In this document: positions 11,531-19,730 of the stretch, in pieces | How the letters are laid out: every line of letters begins with the position of its first letter | Numbering within the stretch: position 1 is the first letter of the stretch | Assembly: GCA_002724925.1 (NCBI GenBank) | Contig: PBQA01000013.1 | Coordinates: 620,001 to 684,000 of the forward strand | Source: Oceanospirillaceae bacterium | GTDB lineage: Bacteria; Pseudomonadota; Gammaproteobacteria; Pseudomonadales; Oceanobacteraceae | Direction of reading: 5' to 3' | Length of the DNA stretch: 64,000 bases | The notes under the pieces: generated by a model | What the model saw: only the letters and a program-made list of their open reading frames with translations | What the model was told of the DNA's origin: nothing | Databases searched by the model: none | Made by a program: the position numbers and the translations under genes

Positions 11531-13909
11531 GTGCTTGGTTTAAAAGGCGCACCTTTCAGCCTCAGGGCTCAGTTACTAACGTTTACAGCAGCACTGGTTG
11601 TCGTATCTTCCTGTACGGTATTGATACTTGTTTTGTTGAGCAGCGGCAGTGCCATTCGTGAAACGGTCAATCAGGAGATGCGCGAAGGTGTAAAGAGCTT
11701 CACAACTGCAATTTACGCAAGGCGACAACAACTGATTAATAATGCGACCTTGTTGGTCTCTGACTTTGGTTTCAAGCAGGCTGTCGCTACTAATGACGCA
11801 GAGACGATTCTCAGCATGTTGCAGAACCATGGTGAGCGTGTCAGTTCGGATCTTATGGTCATTGTAAATCTGGATGGTCGGGTCGTTGTATCGACCGAAC
11901 CTGCACTGACCCGTGGGCAGCGCTTTTCGTATGATCGTGCCATAGGGGAAGTTCGCACCGGAAAAACATTTGCAGACTTTCTGGTCGTTGGCGACGCCAT
12001 TTATCACATGGCAATAGTGCCCGTACGGGCCCCACGTCTGACCGCGATGGCAGGTATCGGTACCAGAGTGCGCCCGGAAGATATCCGTAAATGGATCGCA
12101 CAATCGACTATTCACCTGACCTTTACCAACGGGCTTCCCGGTCAACAGGCCAATTGGGTCGTGGAAACGTCTTTGCCAGATCTGAGTTCTGTGGTGGAGG
12201 CGATCCGTGCACCAGACAACCTGACGAGTCTCGTGCGTTTGCCATTCCAGCGTGTACAGAAGTATTCCAGTCGGGAGGTCGATCTTTCCACTGACGATAG
12301 TTCCGTCAGAGTATTTATGACAGAGGATCTGTCGTCGTACTTTAGATCCTACGAATTCATCAGAAATCAGATTCTTGCGATCGCAGTTCTCGTACTCATC
12401 ATTGCCGTGATCGGTAGTTTTGTTATCAGCCAACGACTGACGAAACCTTTAGTAATCCTTACTGGAAAAGCGCGTGAAATAGCTCGTGGTGTATACAGCG
12501 ACATGTCTGAGATACCCGTGACGAGTTCGGATGTTGGTAGTCTGACCCGTGCCTTCCGGCGCATGAAAGTTGATCTGGCCGAGCGTGAAGAGCGCATTCT
12601 TTATCAGGCTTCTCATGATTCTCTGACGGGCTTACTTAATCGTGACGCCATGATTGAAGCGGTTTCTGGCATTGCTGAGCGTGGAGAGAGCTTCATACTC
12701 CTTGGTCTTAACCTGGTTGGCTTCAAAACGATTAACGACACCCTGGGCATGGAGATCGGTGACGAATGTCTGGTGACGGTTGCTAAGCGATTGCAGAAAG
12801 TGGCTATGGAGGGAGTTGCCTCCCGTCATTCTGCGGATGAGTTTTCAATGCTCTTGCCGATAACCCAGGACCAGGAAACGACAGCCCAGAGAATTCTTGC
12901 CTGTCAGCGCGTACTCAACGAGCTGGCAGCGCCCATGCAAATCGACGATATTAGCCTCACAGTGGAGTATCGAGCAGGGTTTATCGTCTACCCTGATCAG
13001 GCAGAGTCCCCGTCTCAGCTCCTCCGTCGCGGCAAGGTTGCGCTGGAGCATGCCATTACGACTGCAACGCCTCTGTACTTCTTTCGTGAGGGGCAGGATA
13101 AGGTTCACCTTAAAAAGGTCAAAATTCTTAAATACCTCAAAGAGACACTGCAGAACGACGATGACCAGCTGCAGATGTATTACCAGCCGAAATATAACGT
13201 ACGTACGGGCGAAGTAGAAAAAGCTGAAGCACTCATTCGCTGGTTCCACCCGGACGAAGGCTTTATTCCCCCGGATATGTTTATTGAGCTAGCGGAACAA
13301 ACAGGCTTGATTGGCCTGGTCACATCCTGGGTAATTGGTCGTGTTCTGGATGATCAGGCCGACATGAAACGGGCCGGAATATCCCTGCAGCTTTCGATCA
13401 ACATGTCGGCTCAGGATCTGAGTAACGACAACTTACGTGTACTGATAGATCAGAAGTTGATTGAGAATAATCTGGATGCTGCAGATATCTGTCTGGAAGT
13501 CACTGAGCGGGACATGATGACGGAGGTCGATAAGTCTCTGGATCTTCTCAATTATTACCGCAGTCGTGGCTTCAGATTGTCCATCGATGACTATGGCGTT
13601 GGTTATTCCGCGTTGTCGAAGCTGGCGATGATGCCGGTGCACGAATTAAAGATTGATAAGTGCTTTATTCTGCGATTAGCCAGCCGTGCAGATGACCAGA
13701 TTATTGTACGTTCGACGATAACGATGGCTCATGAGTTGGGTCTTTCTGTTATCGCGGAAGGGGTCGAGGATAAAGAATCTCTCGACTTTCTTACGACGCT
13801 CGGATGCGACTATATACAAGGATATTTTATTGCTAAACCTATGTCTCGAGATGCACTGGGGCAATGGTTGCAGGAATTTAACCCAGAGCGTCTGGTGGAG
13901 GAAAAATGA
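11531..13909 (+). CDS. membrane GGDEF/EAL c-di-GMP phosphodiesterase
   Basis: Inner-membrane signalling protein of 792 residues beginning with GTG at 11531, four bases after the previous gene. It has an N-terminal helix (about 11-35), a periplasmic sensor region (about 36-280), a second helix (about 283-305) and a HAMP linker. A GGDEF domain with degenerate signature SADEF (434-438) follows, then a complete EAL domain: E566-A-L, ExTE-like EVTERD, DDYGVGYS, KIDK and EGVED. The GGDEF is unlikely to synthesize c-di-GMP, while the EAL should hydrolyse it. Partner genes encode a periplasmic cupredoxin and an exported globin, which may feed the sensor domain (inference). Confidence 0.9.
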   Translation: MLGLKGAPFSLRAQLLTFTAALVVVSSCTVLILVLLSSGSAIRETVNQEMREGVKSFTTAIYARRQQLINNATLLVSDFGFKQAVATNDAETILSMLQNHGERVSSDLMVIVNLDGRVVVSTEPALTRGQRFSYDRAIGEVRTGKTFADFLVVGDAIYHMAIVPVRAPRLTAMAGIGTRVRPEDIRKWIAQSTIHLTFTNGLPGQQANWVVETSLPDLSSVVEAIRAPDNLTSLVRLPFQRVQKYSSREVDLSTDDSSVRVFMTEDLSSYFRSYEFIRNQILAIAVLVLIIAVIGSFVISQRLTKPLVILTGKAREIARGVYSDMSEIPVTSSDVGSLTRAFRRMKVDLAEREERILYQASHDSLTGLLNRDAMIEAVSGIAERGESFILLGLNLVGFKTINDTLGMEIGDECLVTVAKRLQKVAMEGVASRHSADEFSMLLPITQDQETTAQRILACQRVLNELAAPMQIDDISLTVEYRAGFIVYPDQAESPSQLLRRGKVALEHAITTATPLYFFREGQDKVHLKKVKILKYLKETLQNDDDQLQMYYQPKYNVRTGEVEKAEALIRWFHPDEGFIPPDMFIELAEQTGLIGLVTSWVIGRVLDDQADMKRAGISLQLSINMSAQDLSNDNLRVLIDQKLIENNLDAADICLEVTERDMMTEVDKSLDLLNYYRSRGFRLSIDDYGVGYSALSKLAMMPVHELKIDKCFILRLASRADDQIIVRSTITMAHELGLSVIAEGVEDKESLDFLTTLGCDYIQGYFIAKPMSRDALGQWLQEFNPERLVEEK

Positions 13910-14754
13910 AGAGTAAACTAATTCCATTAACAGCGGTAGCCATATCCACTCTGGCAGTCGCTGATGTAAATGCAGGCTCGCGCCTGATAGCAACATCGGG
14001 TGTTACTCAGCTTGAAGGTGGTGCGGGTGGTGGTTTGACGCCCTGGGCAGTGATCAGTGGTTACGCAGATGAAGGTGAGTATTCGGTGGGTGCCTTTCAT
14101 ACATCCACCGATGTTCAGGACTTTCGTCTGAAAGTAAACGGTGTTTCGGCCAGTTACGATAATCGATTTGAAGTCAGTGCTGCTTTACAAAGTTTCGAAA
14201 TTAAGGGCGTAGCAGGAGACCTTAGGCAGGAAATTTACGGAGCCAAATACCGGATTTATGGTGATGCTATTTATACCGCTCTACCGCAGGTTGCAGCAGG
14301 TATTCAGTATAAGCGGCTGCTTGACGGAGATATTGCAGAAGCTGTGGGAGCCGAAGATAGCGATTCAGGTATTGACTACTACGTGTCTGCGACGAAAGTG
14401 CATCTGGCTGCTGTGGGAGGCTATCACCTCTTATGGAATGCCACATTGCGGGCAACACAGGCAAATCAGATGGGGTTGTTGGGGTACGGTGGTGACGATG
14501 AGTCGGGCTACACATTACAGCCTGAAGTATCCGCTCTGGTACTGCTGAGAGATGACCTGGCTATTGGAGCTGAATACCGGAAAAAGCCCGATAACCTGAG
14601 TGCATTCGATGAAGACAGTTTCAGTGATGTATTCATCGCCTGGTTCCCGAACAAAAACGTCAATCTGACACTCGCGTATGCTGATCTGGGCAGTATTGCT
14701 GGTAGTGAAGATCAGGACGGTTTTTATTTTTCCATTTCAAGCTGGTTTAAATAA
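13906..14754 (+). CDS. DUF3034 outer-membrane protein
   Basis: Exported protein of 282 residues with a signal peptide (cleavage near VNAGS) and alternating hydrophobic strands typical of an outer-membrane beta-barrel, ending in SSWFK. The glycine-rich mature N-terminus (TQLEGGAGGGLTPW) is typical of DUF3034. It overlaps the EAL gene by four bases (ATGA) and is followed nine bases later by the globin gene. No biochemical function is established for DUF3034. The association with a periplasmic cupredoxin, an EAL protein and an exported globin is the main clue. Confidence 0.8.
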   Translation: MKSKLIPLTAVAISTLAVADVNAGSRLIATSGVTQLEGGAGGGLTPWAVISGYADEGEYSVGAFHTSTDVQDFRLKVNGVSASYDNRFEVSAALQSFEIKGVAGDLRQEIYGAKYRIYGDAIYTALPQVAAGIQYKRLLDGDIAEAVGAEDSDSGIDYYVSATKVHLAAVGGYHLLWNATLRATQANQMGLLGYGGDDESGYTLQPEVSALVLLRDDLAIGAEYRKKPDNLSAFDEDSFSDVFIAWFPNKNVNLTLAYADLGSIAGSEDQDGFYFSISSWFK

Positions 14755-14763
14755 GGAAGTATC

Positions 14764-15186
14764 ATGATTAGAAAATTGACCTACGTCGCTACCTTGTTTG
14801 CAGGCTTGACCTGTTTCAGCGCCGCCCATGCCGACGACTATTATCAGGAACTTGGTGGGAAAGAGGGGGTTGAGAAAATTGTTGATAATTTTATTAACGA
14901 AATCTCCTTTGATCAGGACATCGTGACGTTTTTCGAAGGGACTGACATCACTCGTCTTCGTGAGAAGCTCATTGAGCAATTCTGCCATGAGAGCGGTGGG
15001 CCGTGTGAATATACCGGTGATTCCATGAAGGATGTGCACGCGGGTATGAAGATTACTAAGGCTCAGTTCAATCGTGTGGTAGAGCTGCTTCAGGCTGCCA
15101 TGGATGACGCCGGGACGCCTCAGACAGCTCAGAACCGGCTGATACGCTCTCTGGCGCCTATGCGCCCAGACATCATACATCGCTGA
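14764..15186 (+). CDS. exported group 1 truncated hemoglobin
   Basis: Small globin of 140 residues with a Sec signal peptide (residues 1-23, ending AHA), so the heme protein is predicted to be periplasmic, unusual for a globin. After the leader the group 1 pattern is clear: YYQELGGKEGVEKIVDNF, then FFEGTDITRLREKLIEQFC, then KDVHAGMKITKAQF containing the probable proximal His. Such globins bind O2 or NO. It is the last gene of the operon and is followed by a hairpin terminator. Roles could be NO detoxification or ligand presentation to the upstream membrane EAL protein; both are inference. Confidence 0.88.
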   Translation: MIRKLTYVATLFAGLTCFSAAHADDYYQELGGKEGVEKIVDNFINEISFDQDIVTFFEGTDITRLREKLIEQFCHESGGPCEYTGDSMKDVHAGMKITKAQFNRVVELLQAAMDDAGTPQTAQNRLIRSLAPMRPDIIHR

Positions 15187-15192
15187 TGCTGT

Positions 15193-15240
15193 TCCCGATG
15201 GTGAAAGGACTGTTTTGTCGCCATCGGGATTTTCTTTGTT
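15193..15240 (+). terminator. terminator of the cupredoxin-EAL-DUF3034-globin operon
   Basis: TCCCGATGG pairs with CCATCGGGA across a 19-base loop, followed by TTTTCTTTGTT, immediately after the globin stop codon. Confidence 0.75.
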
Positions 15241-15308
15241 AAGAATGATTGAAAGACCTATCGAGCCATAGCATAGTAATCGTCCATTTCATCGATGTGA
15301 GACGACTC

Positions 15309-15803
15309 ATGGCAACTGTTACTCTACAAGGCAATCCATTTTCAACGGCTGGTGAACTCCCACCTGTAGGCACGAAAGCGCCTGGCTTTACCCTTGCTGC
15401 AGCAGATCTCGGTGATCTGTCTCTCGATAGCCTGTCGGGTAAGCGGGTTGTTCTGAATATCTTCCCATCTGTTGATACTCCGACCTGTGCGACTTCCGTA
15501 CGTAAGTTTAATGAAAAAGCAGCGTCTCTGGATAACGTTGTTGTTGTCTGTATTTCCGCTGACCTGCCTTTCGCAATGGCAAGATTCTGTGGTGCTGAAG
15601 GCATAGACAATGTGATGGTGGGGTCGACTTTCCGTTCCAGCTTTGGCGACAACTACGGTGTAACCTTCGTTGAAGGGCCGCTGACTGGCCTGTTGTCCCG
15701 TGCCGTTGTGGTGGTTGATACCGACGGTTCAGTACTGCACATTGAGCAGGTGGGTGAAACCGCTGATGAGCCGGACTACGACGCGGCACTGTCTGTACTC
15801 TGA
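15309..15803 (+). CDS. tpx: thiol peroxidase
   Basis: Atypical two-cysteine peroxiredoxin of 164 residues that reduces hydroperoxides using thioredoxin. Peroxidatic C60 lies in SVDTPTCATSVRKFN and resolving C94 in MARFCGAEG, matching E. coli Tpx positions 61 and 95. The ATG at 15309 starts the canonical MATVTLQGNPF; an in-frame ATG at 15249 would add a 20-residue extension absent from the family. It is a single-gene unit with terminators on both sides. Confidence 0.95.
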   Translation: MATVTLQGNPFSTAGELPPVGTKAPGFTLAAADLGDLSLDSLSGKRVVLNIFPSVDTPTCATSVRKFNEKAASLDNVVVVCISADLPFAMARFCGAEGIDNVMVGSTFRSSFGDNYGVTFVEGPLTGLLSRAVVVVDTDGSVLHIEQVGETADEPDYDAALSVL

Positions 15804-15817
15804 GGCTCAGCTACACC

Positions 15818-15850
15818 AAAGCCGGTAGCGTATGAACACCGGCTTTTTTG
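15818..15850 (+). terminator. Rho-independent terminator after tpx
   Basis: AAAGCCGGT pairs with ACCGGCTTT across an 11-base loop, followed by a T-run (TTTG), 15 bases after the tpx stop. Confidence 0.85.
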
Positions 15851-15924
15851 TCCTTTTCTTTTGTACGCCTTTACTGTGAGATTAAATCTCAGTTTCAGCT
15901 TTCTATTTCTCAGGTTCATACATC

Positions 15925-16803
15925 ATGAAAAAACTGATCTGGCTCCCTATTGCTTCGATCTTAAGTGCGTGCAGTCCACTGGGACTTGTGAACGGTATCT
16001 CGAATGTTTACAACGCTGAGTTGCGTAAAGATATAGCGTACGGAGAGCACGAGCGTCATAAGCTTGATCTGTACCTTCCTGAGCGTGACGGTGCTCTTTC
16101 GCAAGAGGAAACGACTCCCGTTCTGTTGTTTTTTTATGGAGGTAGCTGGAACAGCGGTTCGCGCAGTGACTACCGTTTCGTAGGGCGTCGCCTAGCCAGT
16201 GCAGGGTACATTGTTGCTGTCGCCGATTATCGTCTTTACCCAGAAGTCCGCTATCCAGAGTTTCTTTATGACAGTGCTGGTGCCGTACGTAAAGTATCAG
16301 AGATTATCCGCTCTGATGAGCTTAAACAGTACCAACCGGATTCGAAGATGACGTTAATCGGGCACAGTGCCGGCGCTTATAATGCCGCCATGATGGCGCT
16401 CGATCAGACCTGGCTCCGTCGTGAAAACCTCGACCGCGAAGATGTGTTAAATGGTTGGGTAGGCATCGCTGGGCCTTATGATCTTTATCCGATTAAAATC
16501 GAAGAGGTGAAGCCCGTGTTTTTTCACCCTGATTACCCCGCGGAATCCAATCCTATCGAATTTGCGGCAGAGGCGGTTATTCCCGCTTTGCTGCTGGTTC
16601 CGGAGGAAGATGATCTTGTCGATCCCCAAAGAAACAGTGTTGCAATGGCAAACAAGCTCCAAGACGCTGGTAAGGAGGTGGACCTTCAGCAACTGCAGGG
16701 TACTTCCCATGTGACCATTATCGGCACTATGTCACCCCTGTTGTTTTTCAAAGAAAGCAGCGTTGAACCTGTAGTTCAATTTGTTGAAAAGCTTCGCAAG
16801 TAG
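15925..16803 (+). CDS. lipoprotein alpha/beta hydrolase (esterase)
   Basis: Protein of 292 residues with a lipoprotein signal (SILSAC, lipidated C16), so anchored in the inner or outer membrane. The alpha/beta-hydrolase fold shows an oxyanion motif FYGGSWNSG and nucleophile S148 in GHSAGA. A late Asp (EEDDLVDPQ) and a His (GTSHVTI) complete the triad. This resembles the BD-FAE/carboxylesterase type B-like group that acts on short acyl esters. Substrate unknown. It stands alone between two terminators. Confidence 0.87.
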   Translation: MKKLIWLPIASILSACSPLGLVNGISNVYNAELRKDIAYGEHERHKLDLYLPERDGALSQEETTPVLLFFYGGSWNSGSRSDYRFVGRRLASAGYIVAVADYRLYPEVRYPEFLYDSAGAVRKVSEIIRSDELKQYQPDSKMTLIGHSAGAYNAAMMALDQTWLRRENLDREDVLNGWVGIAGPYDLYPIKIEEVKPVFFHPDYPAESNPIEFAAEAVIPALLLVPEEDDLVDPQRNSVAMANKLQDAGKEVDLQQLQGTSHVTIIGTMSPLLFFKESSVEPVVQFVEKLRK

Positions 16804-16818
16804 CAAATTGCAGACATC

Positions 16819-16846
16819 AAAAAACCCGGCAATGCCGGGTTTTTTG
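16819..16846. terminator. bidirectional terminator
   Basis: AAAAAACCCGGC and GCCGGGTTTTTT form a 12-bp perfect stem with a three-base loop (AAT). With A-tract and T-tract on opposite sides it can serve both the esterase gene (plus) and the symporter gene ending at 16866 (minus). Confidence 0.92.
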
Positions 16847-16865
16847 TTCAGTATCACCGATTTAA

Positions 16866-18644
16866 TCAGTGATCCTGAGCGTCTCCCGCACCTTTCGGTA
16901 CGCGAATGTCTTCAACCATCTGGCGGATATCGTCAGGCACAGGTGCCGTCATGTTCGATACCACAAAGGCCACGATAAAGTTGAGTAAGGCACCCAATGC
17001 ACCGAACGCTTCAGGCGCAATACCAAGGAACCAGTTATCCGGAGTATTCGCCAGCAGCTCAGTGCCAGGGATAAACAGGAAGCCTTTGTAGCTGAAGATG
17101 TAGAGCAGTGTACTCAGCAGACCTGTCAGCATACCGGCAATCGCGCCTGCTTTGTTCACCTTCGTTGAGAATATACCCATCATCAGTACCGGGAAGATCG
17201 ATGACGCTGCCAGACCAAAGGCCAGAGCCACGACTTGAGCTGCAAACCCTGGAGGGTTAAGGCCAAGGTAGCCCGCCACCAGAATCGCACCTGCCATCGC
17301 AATACGTGCTGATAAAAGCTCGTTCCTCTCGCTGATACCGGTCATAAAGGTACGCTTCAGCAGGTCATGAGAGATGGCTGTTGAGATGGCCAGCAGCAGA
17401 CCCGCAGCGGTAGACAGTGCAGCAGCAAGGCCACCGGCAGCCACCAGAGCGATAACCCAGTTAGGCAGTTTTGCAATTTCAGGGTTGGCCAGTACCATGA
17501 TGTCACGGTCGACTTTCACCATCTCATTACCTTTCCAGCCGTACTCAGCTTCGGCTTTTGCAGCGAACTCAGCATTGCCATCGTTGTAGTACTGAATACG
17601 ACCGTCACCGTTCTTATCTTCGAACTGCAGCAGGCCAGTATTTTCCCAGTTCTTGAACCAGTCAGGACGTTCTTCATACACCAGGTTGCCTTGTGGGTCA
17701 CCGACTTCACCATGTTGAATAGTGTTGGTCAGGTTCAGACGAGCCATAGAACCTACCGCAGGCGCAGTGGTATACAGGATCGCAATGAACAGCAGAGCCC
17801 AGCCAGCAGAGGTACGTGCGTCGCTCACTTTAGGTACAGTGAAGAAACGAATGATGACGTGTGGCAGACCGGCTGTACCCAGCATCAGAGACAGCGTATA
17901 CATCATCATATTGAAGGTACCACCTTTCTGAGCCGTGTATTCCGCAAAACCCAGGTCAACCAGCGTCTGGTCGAGTTTCAGCAGCAGCGGTGTACCGTCA
18001 GCCGTGTCACCGATCAGGCCCAGCTGAGGCAGAGGGTTACCGGTCAGGTTCAGTGAGATAAAGACCGCAGGGACGGTGTAAGCGAAAATCAGTACACAGT
18101 ATTGCGCGATCTGTGTATAGGTAACACCTTTCATACCACCGAGTACGGCGTAGAAGAATACGATTGCCATACCTGAATACAGGCCGGTCGCGTAGTCCAC
18201 GTCGAGGAAGCGGGAGAAGGCCACACCGATACCTTTCATTTGACCAATTACGTAGGTCAGCGAAGCGACGATCAGACAGATCACTGCCACGATACGGGCG
18301 GTGCTTGAATAGAAACGGTCACCGATAAAGTCAGGCACAGTGAACTTACCGAACTTACGCAGGTAAGGTGCAAGGCAGAGTGCCAACAGCACATAACCAC
18401 CGGTCCAGCCCATCAGAAAGATAGAGGCGTCGTAGCCTTTAAAGGCAATCAGACCCGCCATGGAGATAAATGACGCGGCTGACATCCAGTCCGCGGCCGT
18501 TGCCATACCGTTGGCGACCGGGTGAATACCGCGGCCAGCCGCATAGTACTCACCTGTCGTTCCGGCGCGAGCCCAGATAGCGATACCGATGTAGAGTGAG
18601 AACGTCAGTCCCACTACGATATAGGTTAAGGTTTGCAGATCCAT
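16866..18644 (-). CDS. sodium:solute symporter, DUF4212-linked acetate-type permease
   Basis: SLC5-family permease of 592 residues with about 13 helices. Family signatures YYAAGRGIHPVANGMATAAD and GTAGLPHVIIRFFTVP place it with the VC_2705-type symporters for acetate and similar acids. A hydrophilic insert (about residues 318-385) between helices contains DKNGDGRIQYY (from about 341), resembling an EF-hand calcium loop but with Asn at position 12. Start at 18644 has GAGG upstream. The DUF4212 partner ends 12 bases upstream on the same strand, so the two are cotranscribed. It is the second acetate-type permease near acs; the two may differ in affinity or regulation (inference). Confidence 0.9.
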   Translation of the reverse strand: MDLQTLTYIVVGLTFSLYIGIAIWARAGTTGEYYAAGRGIHPVANGMATAADWMSAASFISMAGLIAFKGYDASIFLMGWTGGYVLLALCLAPYLRKFGKFTVPDFIGDRFYSSTARIVAVICLIVASLTYVIGQMKGIGVAFSRFLDVDYATGLYSGMAIVFFYAVLGGMKGVTYTQIAQYCVLIFAYTVPAVFISLNLTGNPLPQLGLIGDTADGTPLLLKLDQTLVDLGFAEYTAQKGGTFNMMMYTLSLMLGTAGLPHVIIRFFTVPKVSDARTSAGWALLFIAILYTTAPAVGSMARLNLTNTIQHGEVGDPQGNLVYEERPDWFKNWENTGLLQFEDKNGDGRIQYYNDGNAEFAAKAEAEYGWKGNEMVKVDRDIMVLANPEIAKLPNWVIALVAAGGLAAALSTAAGLLLAISTAISHDLLKRTFMTGISERNELLSARIAMAGAILVAGYLGLNPPGFAAQVVALAFGLAASSIFPVLMMGIFSTKVNKAGAIAGMLTGLLSTLLYIFSYKGFLFIPGTELLANTPDNWFLGIAPEAFGALGALLNFIVAFVVSNMTAPVPDDIRQMVEDIRVPKGAGDAQDH

Positions 18645-18656
18645 ATCAGGCTCCTC

Positions 18657-18926
18657 TTATTCGTCATCATCAACGCCGAACTCACGGTCGAGTTCGCGCA
18701 TTTTTTTGGCGTAGAAAAACACAATGCCAAGGAACACATAGATGGACCCCTGTTGTGCGAACCAGAAGCCAAGGCCAACGCCACCGACTGGAATTGCGTC
18801 CAGCACAGGGCGTAACAGAATGCCGAATCCGTATGAAACGACTGCCCAGATCACCAGCAGTACGAACATCAGATTCAGGTTTTTACGCCAATAGGCCTTT
18901 TTGTCTTCATCAGATCGGAAAGCCAT
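18657..18926 (-). CDS. DUF4212 small membrane protein
   Basis: Inner-membrane protein of 89 residues with two hydrophobic helices (about 18-38 and 52-72), a basic N-terminus (WRKNLNLM) and an acidic C-terminus (FGVDDDE). DUF4212 proteins are almost always encoded just before a VC_2705-type symporter, as here, and probably act as a small subunit of it. It parallels the DUF485/ActP pair at 6405-8230. Confidence 0.88.
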   Translation of the reverse strand: MAFRSDEDKKAYWRKNLNLMFVLLVIWAVVSYGFGILLRPVLDAIPVGGVGLGFWFAQQGSIYVFLGIVFFYAKKMRELDREFGVDDDE

Positions 18927-19006
18927 AACCCACTCCTCGTTTTTATTGGTACTTCACCAAACTAGCCTTGAGGGATGTCGCAGAACAGCTAGACCTTGGT
19001 ATTAAC

Positions 19007-19021
19007 GCCCGGATTACGGGC
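19007..19021. promoter_or_regulatory. inverted repeat between divergent genes
   Basis: GCCCG-GATTA-CGGGC, a perfect 5-bp palindrome with a 5-base spacer, lies in the 160-bp region between the DUF4212/symporter operon (minus) and marC (plus). It could be an operator for the permease operon; no regulator is assigned. Confidence 0.35.
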
Positions 19022-19088
19022 ATTCACTGGAGTCGACTTTGGGGGAGTGCTAGAGTCAAAGTTGAACAGGATAAAACAAGGTTGAGTT

Positions 19089-19730
19089 GTGCTAGAAATC
19101 GCTGCAATCACACTGGCCACGCTGTTTGCGACGGTCAGTCCGATTGATATTTCCGCTATTTTTGCGGCGTTAACATCTGAATATTCGGATCAGAAACGTA
19201 AGAAAACGGCGATCCGGTCTGTTGTGGTTGCGACTATAGTCTTACTCATTTTCGCCATCCTGGGTGAGGCCTTGTTGTCCGTTCTGGGAATTTCGATGGC
19301 CTCATTACGTACTGCCGGTGGCATTATTTTGCTGTTGATTGGCATCGAAATGGTGTTTGCGAGGACTTCGGGGGCCAGCAGTACAACCGAACTTGAGGAC
19401 GAAGAAACACAGGAGCGTCAGGATGTTTCTGTGTTCCCCATGGCATTGCCTCTGATTGCCGGGCCCGGAAGTATGGGGGCCGTTATGCTGATGATGGCCC
19501 ACGCCAGCGATATTTATCAGCAAGCCACCGTGGTTGTGTGCATTCTGGCCATTATGATTCTGACGTTGATCTGTCTGTTTGCTGCAACTCCGATTACCCG
19601 CTTGCTGGGGGTAACCGGAATGCATGTGATTATGCGGGTAATGGGGGTATTACTGTGCGCTCTGGCCGTTCAGTTTATCTTTGACGGCATCATCGAGAGT
19701 GGATTGCTGGCGCCGGTCCACCAGGAGTAG
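19089..19730 (+). CDS. MarC-family integral membrane protein
   Basis: Six-helix inner-membrane protein of 213 residues starting with GTG. The MarC pattern is present: TLFATVSPIDI in helix 1, ASLRTAGGIILLLIGIEM, MALPLIAGPGSMGAVM, and a C-terminal RVMGVLLCALAVQFIFDGI. The family has no proven transport substrate. The 3' end overlaps the convergent MMPL exporter gene by 81 bp; both C-termini match their families, so the overlap looks genuine. Confidence 0.85.
   Translation: MLEIAAITLATLFATVSPIDISAIFAALTSEYSDQKRKKTAIRSVVVATIVLLIFAILGEALLSVLGISMASLRTAGGIILLLIGIEMVFARTSGASSTTELEDEETQERQDVSVFPMALPLIAGPGSMGAVMLMMAHASDIYQQATVVVCILAIMILTLICLFAATPITRLLGVTGMHVIMRVMGVLLCALAVQFIFDGIIESGLLAPVHQE

Noticed and set aside
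11576-12433. 285-codon minus-strand frame opposite the EAL gene
   Set aside because: Antisense to a gene with clear domains, and no Shine-Dalgarno or motif seen.
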